Origin: COE1 sp964445375
Lineage (GTDB): Bacteria > Bacillota > Clostridia > Lachnospirales > Lachnospiraceae
NCBI GenBank assembly: GCA_964445375.1
Contig: CAYUKO010000140.1
Span: 1 to 9,814, forward strand
Direction of reading: 5' to 3'
Length of the DNA stretch: 9,814 bases
Made by a program: the position numbers and the translations under genes. Under the pieces are notes generated by a model. The model saw only the letters and a program-made list of their open reading frames with translations. It had not been told where the DNA came from and did no database searches. Numbering within the stretch: the stretch's first letter is position 1; each line of letters starts with the position of its first letter. This document shows, one piece after another, positions 1 to 5,168 of this stretch.

Positions 1-59
1 GAACTAAGTTCTTCATAATTAAAATTCATATATATAATTTTTTAACTGAATTCAACAAT

Positions 60-67
60 CCTTATTC
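60..67. repeat. Left copy of 8-bp target-site duplication
   Basis: CCTTATTC lies directly outside the left inverted repeat of the element at 68-201. The identical octamer occurs at 202-209, directly outside the right repeat. The flanking bases differ on both sides, so the duplication is exactly 8 bp. This is what a transposition event leaves behind. Confidence 0.8.
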
Positions 68-201
68 GTAATTATTCAGTACCTTCATAATTACATGCAA
101 AAATTCATTCAGAATCGCTTTCAGCGATGGGATTTTTGCCTAATTATGCTACATTTTCTCACGGAATCCGCAGTAAATACGTATTCCTGCTGAATAGTTA
201 C
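68..201. mobile_element. MITE-like non-autonomous element, probably IS66-type
   Basis: This 134-bp segment has no coding capacity. It is bounded by inverted ends: GTAATTATTCAG at 68-79 and CTGAATAGTTAC at 190-201, which match at 11 of 12 positions and form a T-G wobble at the twelfth. A perfect 8-bp direct repeat sits immediately outside both ends. Inside is a long hairpin made of three stacked helices: 86-93 with 141-148 (8 bp), 97-104 with 132-139 (8 bp) and 114-119 with 123-128 (6 bp, 3-nt loop). A smaller helix pairs 163-167 with 183-187. Known of families: IS66 elements typically start with GTAA and make 8-bp duplications. It is an inference that an IS66-family transposase in trans moved this copy. 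It lies about 180 bp upstream of the malic enzyme promoter, so it may alter the upstream context of that gene. Confidence 0.75.
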
Positions 202-209
202 CCTTATTC
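202..209. repeat. Right copy of 8-bp target-site duplication
   Basis: CCTTATTC is an exact copy of 60-67 and directly abuts the right inverted repeat ending at 201. It marks the right boundary of the inserted element. Confidence 0.8.
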
Positions 210-237
210 TTCCTAACTGTATATCCGGGGTAATAAT

Positions 238-272
238 AGCAGATGGGTGAAATATCATATACCTATTCTGCT
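238..272 (+). other. Imperfect stem-loop in the non-coding leader region
   Basis: AGCAGA (238-243) pairs with TCTGCT (267-272). After a small internal loop, GGGT (245-248) pairs with ACCT (261-264, one G-U), leaving a 12-nt loop. Only a short broken T-tract (CTTTGAATCTTTT) follows, so at best it is a weak terminator of a gene now outside the window. The rest of 210-382 shows no gene or known riboswitch that I can recognise. Confidence 0.3.
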
Positions 273-350
273 CTTTGAATCTTTTAAGATATGTAGTAAC
301 TGATTTTTCTTCAAGTAGCTACTATATGAATTACTGCTACTGTATTATAA

Positions 351-370
351 CCTATTTTTTTCAAAATAGG
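351..370. repeat. Perfect 8-bp inverted repeat upstream of the malic enzyme promoter
   Basis: CCTATTTT (351-358) and AAAATAGG (363-370) form a perfect 8-bp stem with a TTTC loop. It ends 12 bp before the candidate -35 box at 383. No T-run follows on either strand, so it does not look like a terminator. It could be a binding site for a regulator of the malic enzyme gene, but no regulator family is suggested by its sequence. Confidence 0.35.
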
Positions 371-382
371 AAGAAGAATTTA

Positions 383-411
383 TTGCGAATCATTTTTAAA
401 TGAGATATGAT
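383..411 (+). promoter_or_regulatory. Candidate sigma-A promoter for the malic enzyme gene
   Basis: TTGCGA (383-388) and TATGAT (406-411) are separated by 17 bp, matching the -35 and -10 consensus at 4/6 and 5/6. Predicted transcription would start near 418 and give an untranslated leader of about 140 nt before the start at 561. A second candidate lies closer to the gene: TTTACA (511-516), 16 bp, TTTAAT (533-538). Its start site would fall almost on the ribosome-binding site, so the upstream promoter is preferred. Confidence 0.5.
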
Positions 412-560
412 TATCCTAGTTCAAGACAACAGAGTTGTATCAGGATTTGGAATTATATTCTCACGGTCTCAACAGCAAGTGCTTCGACCTGTACGGAATA
501 GTTATCATGATTTACAATTTTGTCTTAAATAGTTTAATAAACAGATCGGAGATAGTACAT

Positions 561-1715
561 ATGACAATTCAAGAAAAAGCATTAGCGCTTCATGAAGAAT
601 GGAACGGAAAGTTGGAAACTGTATCAAAGACACCTGTAAAGTCAAGAGAAGACCTTTCCCTTGCCTATACTCCTGGTGTTGCAGAGCCTTGTAAGGTAAT
701 TGCCGAGGATAAAGAAGCCGCATATAAATATACCATGAAAGCAAACACAGTTGCCGTTGTTTCTGATGGTAGCGCCGTACTTGGTCTTGGAAATATCGGA
801 CCTCACGCAGCTATGCCTGTTATGGAAGGTAAAGCTGTATTATTCAAGGAATTCGGCGGTGTAAACGCAGTTCCTATCTGTCTTGACACACAGGACACAG
901 AAGAAATCATCAAAGCTGTTACATGGCTTGCTCCTGCTTACGGCGGAATCAATCTTGAAGACATCAGCGCTCCACGCTGTTTTGAAATTGAAGAAAGACT
1001 GAAAGCAACTCTGGATATCCCTGTATTCCACGATGACCAGCACGGTACTGCTATCGTTGTACTTGCAGGTATCATCAATGCTTTAAAGGTTGTAAATAAG
1101 AAGAAAGAAGATTGTAAGGTTGTTGTTAACGGTGCCGGAAGTGCCGGTGTCGCTATTACAAAGCTTCTCTTAACCTATGGATTCACTAACGTAATCATGT
1201 GCGATAAGGTTGGTATTGTTGACAAATCCACAGAAGGTCTTAACTGGATGCAGGAGAAAATGGCAAAGATTACTAATCCCAACCACGAAACCGGAAAGCT
1301 TGCAGATGCTTTAAAGGGTGCTGATATCTTCATCGGTGTATCTGCTCCAAATATCGTAACTCCTGAAATGGTTTCTTCTATGGCAAAGGATTCTATTCTC
1401 TTTGCTATGGCAAACCCAACTCCTGAAATTATGCCGGATATGGCTAAGGCTGCTGGTGCAAGAGTTGTTGGTACCGGAAGAAGCGATTTCCCGAATCAGG
1501 TTAACAACGTTGTTGCATTTCCTGGTATCTTCAAGGGTGCGTTAGAAGGACGTGCTACCCAGATTACAGAAGAAATGAAGCTTGCTGCTGCAAATGCACT
1601 TGCAGGTCTTGTTTCAGATGACGAATTAAATGAGGACTTCATCCTTCCTGAAGCATTCAATCCAAAGGTTGCTGAAGTAGTTGCTGAGGCTGTTAAGTCC
1701 CATATCAAACGTTAA
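561..1715 (+). CDS. Malic enzyme (malate dehydrogenase, oxaloacetate-decarboxylating)
   Basis: This cytosolic enzyme oxidatively decarboxylates malate to pyruvate and CO2 while reducing NAD or NADP. The 384-aa product is the short bacterial form without a C-terminal phosphotransacetylase-like domain. Visible marks are YTPGVAEPC (Tyr37), the conserved lysine region around VMEGKAVLF (Lys91), LEDISAPRCF with metal ligands Glu133/Asp134, FHDDQHGTA (157-163), the Rossmann loop NGAGSAG (190-196), ANPTPEI (284-290) and NQVNNVVAFPG (312-322). The acidic residue after the second Rossmann strand (MCDK) hints at NAD, but cofactor choice is not settled. ATG 561 is chosen because CGGAGA precedes it by 8 bases and family homology begins there. 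The frame is open back to a TTG at 435, but those 42 residues have no family character. The gene is followed after 6 bp by a radical SAM gene. Confidence 0.95.
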   Translation: MTIQEKALALHEEWNGKLETVSKTPVKSREDLSLAYTPGVAEPCKVIAEDKEAAYKYTMKANTVAVVSDGSAVLGLGNIGPHAAMPVMEGKAVLFKEFGGVNAVPICLDTQDTEEIIKAVTWLAPAYGGINLEDISAPRCFEIEERLKATLDIPVFHDDQHGTAIVVLAGIINALKVVNKKKEDCKVVVNGAGSAGVAITKLLLTYGFTNVIMCDKVGIVDKSTEGLNWMQEKMAKITNPNHETGKLADALKGADIFIGVSAPNIVTPEMVSSMAKDSILFAMANPTPEIMPDMAKAAGARVVGTGRSDFPNQVNNVVAFPGIFKGALEGRATQITEEMKLAAANALAGLVSDDELNEDFILPEAFNPKVAEVVAEAVKSHIKR

Positions 1716-1721
1716 TCACTT

Positions 1722-2735
1722 ATGATAAAAGAGTACAATTCCAGCATAGCCGCCTTACAAGGGCGGCTATTCAGTTATGAAACAACCAACCCAAAGCGTT
1801 GGGGCGAGAAGCCTTATCATTCCCTCGACTTTTATCTAAAAAATATGTACGGGGAAAAAATATATAAGATTGCCCTTGATGCTGGTATGACTTGTCCCAA
1901 TCGTGATGGCAAGCTTGATACAAGAGGCTGTATCTTTTGCAGCTCTGGCGGAAGCGGCGATTTTGCAAGCCACGGACTTTCCATACATGAGCAATTAGAA
2001 AATGGCAAAACACTTTTCCGCGATAAGAATATCGGAAACCGTTTTATTGCCTATTTTCAATCCTTTACCAACACCTATGCTGCGCCGGAACGCTTAGAAA
2101 AACTTTTTTCCGAAGCACTTTCTGAGCCGGATGTTGTCGGTATTTCCATCGCTACCAGACCAGATTGCTTAGAACAGCCGATTATTGACCTTCTGAGCCG
2201 CCTAAAGCAGCAATTTCCTGATAAATTCATCTGGATTGAACTGGGACTTCAGACGATTCACGAGCAGACTGCCCTCTACATCCGCAGAGGTTATCCACTT
2301 GCCGCTTTCGAGGATTCGCTTGCCCGTTTGCAAAAAGCTGATATTCCTGTTATTGTTCATATAATTCTTGGACTTCCTGGTGAAAATAAAGAAAAGATGC
2401 TTGCTACCTGCCGCTATCTTAGCCAGAAAAAGATATTCGGCATCAAACTGCAACTCCTTCATGTACTTAAAAATACAGACCTTGCTACGGATTTTTCAAA
2501 GAAAACTTTTGAAATTCTCAGATTTGAGGAGTATATTGATATTATTATCTCTTGCCTTGAACTGCTTCCACCTGATATGATTATCCATAGAGTAACAGGT
2601 GACGGCCCAAAGGATTTATTAATTGCTCCTACATGGAGTCTTAACAAGCGAAACGTACTTAACACGCTTCATAAGGAATTACGGGCAAGAGAAACCTTTC
2701 AGGGAAGACTGTTTTCTCCTGATACGAAACTTTAA
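1722..2735 (+). CDS. Radical SAM protein, YhcC/YtqA (TIGR01212) family
   Basis: The 337-aa protein carries the unusual cluster motif of this family, CX11CX2C: Cys58, Cys70 and Cys73 within CPNRDGKLDTRGCIFC, followed by the glycine-rich SSGGSGDFA. Further family marks are FIAYFQSFTNTYA, GISIATRPDC, WIELGLQT (in the strand ending IWIELGLQ) and the VHIILGLPGE segment. It should bind a [4Fe-4S] cluster and cleave S-adenosylmethionine. Known of the family: B. subtilis YtqA (MnmL) has been linked to an alternative route to mnm5-modified wobble uridine in tRNA. Applying that role here is inference. The start is uncertain: ATG 1722 is the only ATG/GTG/TTG in frame before the conserved WGEKPYHSLD, but it has no Shine-Dalgarno sequence and the first 26 residues look non-conserved. 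Reinitiation from the malic enzyme stop 6 bp upstream is plausible. No YtqB/MnmM methyltransferase gene is adjacent. Confidence 0.9.
   Translation: MIKEYNSSIAALQGRLFSYETTNPKRWGEKPYHSLDFYLKNMYGEKIYKIALDAGMTCPNRDGKLDTRGCIFCSSGGSGDFASHGLSIHEQLENGKTLFRDKNIGNRFIAYFQSFTNTYAAPERLEKLFSEALSEPDVVGISIATRPDCLEQPIIDLLSRLKQQFPDKFIWIELGLQTIHEQTALYIRRGYPLAAFEDSLARLQKADIPVIVHIILGLPGENKEKMLATCRYLSQKKIFGIKLQLLHVLKNTDLATDFSKKTFEILRFEEYIDIIISCLELLPPDMIIHRVTGDGPKDLLIAPTWSLNKRNVLNTLHKELRARETFQGRLFSPDTKL
1746..1770 (+). other. Strong stem-loop between malic enzyme and radical SAM gene (inside its 5' end)
   Basis: ATAGCCGCC (1746-1754) and GGCGGCTAT (1762-1770) form a perfect G+C-rich 9-bp stem with a 7-nt loop. It begins 31 bases after the malic enzyme stop, where a terminator would be expected, but TCAGTT rather than a T-run follows. 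It lies in codons 9-17 of the radical SAM frame as annotated. It may act as an mRNA-stabilising or attenuating structure, or be a decayed terminator. Confidence 0.6.
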
Positions 2736-2782
2736 GTATGCCATTTCCGGCAATTCATGATATAGAAAGAAGTGAAAATCTG

Positions 2783-3298
2783 ATGACACAGGACCCATTA
2801 ACTCTATACAAACTAATCGTTCTTTACATGTTAAATAAGGTAAAGTTTAAACTGACCTATGCACAGATTAGTGAATTTATTCTGGAAAAGGAATATACGA
2901 ACTTCCTTACCCTGCAGGAGGTCATCTCTGATTTGCAGGATACCGAACTGATTAAGCCAGATACTTTGATGAATCGTACCTATTTCTCTATTACCGAGGA
3001 GGGACGCAATACTCTTTCCTACTTCGGTAATCGTATTGGAGATGCCATCAAACAGGACATCGACAGTTATCTGGATGCAAAGCATTTAGAATTAAAGAAT
3101 GAAGCTTCCATTACCGCTGATTATTACAAGTCTACATCCGGTGAATACGAAGCCCAGCTGATTGCCCGGGAAAAAGATGTGGAACTGGTAAATATCAAGC
3201 TTTCTGTTCCAACGGCAGAAATGGCAGTTTCTATCTGTGACAGCTGGCAGAAGAAAAATCAGAAAATATATCAGTATCTAATGCAGGAGCTATTTTAA
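2783..3298 (+). CDS. DUF4364 family protein, winged-helix-like
   Basis: This 171-aa protein matches the clostridial DUF4364 family in its opening (MTQDPLTLYKLIVLYMLNKV) and in the pattern LTYAQISEFIL, FLTLQEVISDL, LIKPDTLMNRTYFSITEEG (roughly residues 24-74). That pattern resembles a winged-helix DNA-binding fold with a wing at NRTYFSITEEG. The second half (about 80-171) is helix plus strands with no motif I recognise. It is likely a cytoplasmic regulator or adaptor, but no function is established from the sequence. ATG 2783 is preferred over ATG 2738 because GAAAGAAG lies just upstream and family homology starts at MTQDP. The earlier ATG follows the preceding stop with no ribosome-binding site. 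It closes the + strand gene cluster and ends in a shared terminator. Confidence 0.85.
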   Translation: MTQDPLTLYKLIVLYMLNKVKFKLTYAQISEFILEKEYTNFLTLQEVISDLQDTELIKPDTLMNRTYFSITEEGRNTLSYFGNRIGDAIKQDIDSYLDAKHLELKNEASITADYYKSTSGEYEAQLIAREKDVELVNIKLSVPTAEMAVSICDSWQKKNQKIYQYLMQELF

Positions 3299-3324
3299 AG
3301 GAGCAGTGTCATCACTGCTCCTTT
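3297..3324. terminator. Bidirectional terminator overlapping both convergent stop codons
   Basis: AAAGGAGCAGTG (3297-3308), loop TCAT, CACTGCTCCTTT (3313-3324) is a perfect 12-bp stem. Downstream on the + strand is TTTGCTTCTTCC. On the - strand it is CCTTTAAAATAG. The left arm begins inside the TAA of the DUF4364 gene. The TGA of rarA (3312-3314) falls on the loop and right arm, so one hairpin serves two convergent genes. Confidence 0.85.
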
Positions 3325-4643
3325 GCTTCTTCCTTGATTCTATTCATATGCGCTCTGATGGCTGCCTCATAGCCATTTTCTGTTGGCTCATAGAACTTCT
3401 TGCCTGTCAATTCATATGGCAAATACTGCTGTTCCACATAATGATTAGGATAATCATGTGCGTATTTATAGCCGATCCCATGTCCCAGCTTTGCAGAACC
3501 CTTATAGTGAGCATCCTGCAAATGTGTTGGAATTGGCAAATTGCCGCTTCTTCTTACTTCTTCATTTGCCGCAAAAATCGCATTGCACGCAGAATTGCTC
3601 TTTGGTGCACACGCCACATAGGTTACCGCCTGTGAGAGAATAATCTGTGCCTCCGGCATTCCAATCCGCTCTACCGCCTGCGCTGCGCTCACCGCAACTG
3701 TCAAAGCATTCGGGTCAGCATTTCCTACATCCTCAGACGCACAAATCATGATTCTCCTGGCAATAAATGCCACCTCTTCTCCTGCATATAACATCTTTGC
3801 AAGATAATAGACTGCCGCATCCGGATCAGAGCCACGCATACTCTTGATAAATGCTGAAATCGTATCATAATGATTATCGCCGTTCTTATCATACAGCACT
3901 CTTCGCTTCTGAATACATTCCTGCGCTACTTCCACCGTAATATGAATCCTACCATCTTCACTTCTGTCCGTTGTCATGACACCAAGCTCAATGGCATTCA
4001 ATGCATGTCTGGCATCACCACCTGATAAATCAGCAAGAAACTCCAATGCATCCTCATCAATCTCTGCACCAAAAGAGCCCATACCCTTTTCCTTATCATA
4101 TACGGCTCTTTTTAACAATGTTTTGATATCTTCCCGTTCCAATGGTTTAAGTTCAAAAATAATAGAACGTGAAATCAAAGCACCGTTTACCTCAAAATAA
4201 GGATTTTCTGTCGTCGCGCCAATCAGGATAATCGTTCCATCCTCTACAAATGGCAGCAAATAATCCTGCTGACTCTTATTAAAACGATGAATCTCATCAA
4301 TAAACAAAATGGTACGTTTCCCATACATGGCAAGCGTATCCTTTGCTTTATTAACGACCTCTTCCATATCCTTTTTGCCGGCAATGGTTGCATTAATCTG
4401 CGTAAATTCCGCACTGGTCGTATTGGCGATTACCTTCGCAAGTGTTGTCTTACCGGTTCCCGGCGGTCCATAGAAAATAATAGAACTTATCTTATCTGCT
4501 TTAATCGCACGATAAAGCAGCTTGTCCTTCCCAATAATATGCGACTGACCGACAACCTCTTCCAAGGTAGTAGGACGTAGTCTTGCCGCAAGCGGTGACT
4601 CCTTTTCCAAGGTAGTACTCTTCATATATTCAAATAAATCCAT
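3312..4643 (-). CDS. rarA: Replication-associated recombination protein A (RarA/MgsA AAA+ ATPase)
   Basis: RarA is a clamp-loader-like AAA+ ATPase that acts at stalled or gapped replication forks together with SSB and recombination factors. The 443-aa product has the full family layout: a start region with PLAARLRP and the VVGQSH box (31-36), Walker A GPPGTGKT (59-66), Walker B ILFIDEIH (112-119), sensor 1 GATTENP (142-148), an arginine-containing SRSIIFEL segment, and a sensor 2/lid region with LSGGDARHALNAIE. The C-terminal helical tetramerisation region has SMRGSDPDAAVYYLAKML and KLGHGIGYKYAHDYPNHYVEQQYLP. ATG 4643 is chosen because GAAGAGG precedes it by 6 bases. An upstream in-frame ATG at 4661 lacks a ribosome-binding site and would place that site inside the gene. 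It lies downstream of the efflux operon terminator, so it is probably a separate unit. Confidence 0.96.
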   Translation of the reverse strand: MDLFEYMKSTTLEKESPLAARLRPTTLEEVVGQSHIIGKDKLLYRAIKADKISSIIFYGPPGTGKTTLAKVIANTTSAEFTQINATIAGKKDMEEVVNKAKDTLAMYGKRTILFIDEIHRFNKSQQDYLLPFVEDGTIILIGATTENPYFEVNGALISRSIIFELKPLEREDIKTLLKRAVYDKEKGMGSFGAEIDEDALEFLADLSGGDARHALNAIELGVMTTDRSEDGRIHITVEVAQECIQKRRVLYDKNGDNHYDTISAFIKSMRGSDPDAAVYYLAKMLYAGEEVAFIARRIMICASEDVGNADPNALTVAVSAAQAVERIGMPEAQIILSQAVTYVACAPKSNSACNAIFAANEEVRRSGNLPIPTHLQDAHYKGSAKLGHGIGYKYAHDYPNHYVEQQYLPYELTGKKFYEPTENGYEAAIRAHMNRIKEEAKEQ

Positions 4644-4677
4644 AACATACCTCTTCTGCATTTCTTATTCTGTAACC

Positions 4678-4706
4678 ATTCTACAAAAAAAATGGCTATC
4701 GCACAA
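4678..4706 (-). promoter_or_regulatory. Possible rarA promoter overlapping the upstream terminator
   Basis: Read on the - strand, TTGTGC (4706-4701), 17 bp, TAGAAT (4683-4678) gives a weak -35 and a good -10. Transcription would start near 4671 and give a leader of about 28 nt with the rarA ribosome-binding site. The -35 box falls in the terminator hairpin and the spacer includes its T-run. Only about 80 bp separates arsR from rarA, so little other space for a promoter exists. Confidence 0.35.
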
Positions 4707-4719
4707 CAATGCAATAGCC
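4684..4719 (-). terminator. Rho-independent terminator of the metal efflux operon
   Basis: On the - strand GGCTATTGCA (4719-4710) pairs with TGCGATAGCC (4703-4694), a 10-bp stem with one U-G pair and a 6-nt loop. A single intervening base and then eight T residues (4692-4685) follow. It begins 6 bases past the arsR stop codon at 4726 and is a textbook intrinsic terminator. Confidence 0.9.
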
Positions 4720-4725
4720 AAAAAC

Positions 4726-5115
4726 TTAATCTTCTTCGATATGTTCCCATCCCTGGTCGATAATCGTTTTTACATGTCCATCCGCCAAAGAATAAAAGAT
4801 GGATTTCCCTTCCCTTCTGCTCTTTACCAGCTTACTCTGTTTGAGAATTCTAAGCTGGTGGGAAACTGCTGACTGTGTCATATTAAGCGCAGCTGCCAAA
4901 TCGCAGACACACACCTCTGCTTCCAACAGAACAAAAAGGATCCTGATTCTGGTAGAATCACCAAACACCTTGAACAGCTCTGCTAGATCATATAATTCCT
5001 CTTCATTCGGAAGCTTCTCATTCACAATCCTTACCAGTTCTTCATGTACCTCTATGGTTTCACACTGCATTTCCTCTGTGCCATGCTGGCAGCAATGCTT
5101 TGTTTCTTTTTCCAT
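4726..5115 (-). CDS. ArsR/SmtB-family metal-sensing repressor (CadC/SmtB-like)
   Basis: This 129-aa winged-helix repressor is expected to dimerise on the operon operator and release it on binding metal. It carries signatures of two metal sites. The alpha-3N type is marked by Cys69 and Cys71 in EVCVCDLA, with a Cys/His-rich N-terminus (His7, Cys8, Cys9, His11, Cys18), as in CadC. The alpha-5 type is marked by Asp112, His114, His125 and Glu128, with the same spacing as SmtB Asp104/His106/His117/Glu120. The recognition helix is MTQSAVSHQLRILKQSKLV (79-97) and the wing is RREGKSIFYSL. Likely inducers are Zn, Cd or Pb. It is the last gene of the efflux operon, 53 bp after the ATPase, with AAAGAGG about 10 bases before the ATG. 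Being in the operon it controls gives autoregulation. Confidence 0.92.
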   Translation of the reverse strand: MEKETKHCCQHGTEEMQCETIEVHEELVRIVNEKLPNEEELYDLAELFKVFGDSTRIRILFVLLEAEVCVCDLAAALNMTQSAVSHQLRILKQSKLVKSRREGKSIFYSLADGHVKTIIDQGWEHIEED

Positions 5116-5168
5116 TTATCTTGTACCTCTTTCCTTGTTCTGCGTTTGTCCTGCCTGCTTCTGAATGA

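Noticed and set aside
114..137. Intrinsic terminator (6-bp stem followed by five T)
   Set aside because: The stem is separated from the T-run by GGGA, and the T-run is itself paired in the larger hairpin of the mobile element.
68..201. The folded element as a riboswitch or small RNA gene
   Set aside because: Exact 8-bp duplications outside inverted GTAA ends explain it better as a mobile element. It also lies upstream of the predicted malic enzyme promoter rather than within the leader.
435..560. N-terminal extension of the malic enzyme from a TTG start at 435
   Set aside because: The 42 extra residues lack family character and have no good ribosome-binding site, whereas ATG 561 has CGGAGA at proper spacing and starts at the family's usual N-terminus.
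2368..2580. Internal alternative-frame reading frame in the radical SAM gene
   Set aside because: It lies wholly within a well-supported gene on the same strand and has no ribosome-binding site or recognisable motif.
2738..2782. Earlier ATG at 2738 for the DUF4364 gene
   Set aside because: It follows the preceding stop by 2 bases with no ribosome-binding site. GAAAGAAG before 2783 and the family opening MTQDP support the later start.
3306..3643. Short + strand reading frames opposite rarA
   Set aside because: They lie antisense to a clear rarA gene and their translations have no recognisable domain or ribosome-binding site.
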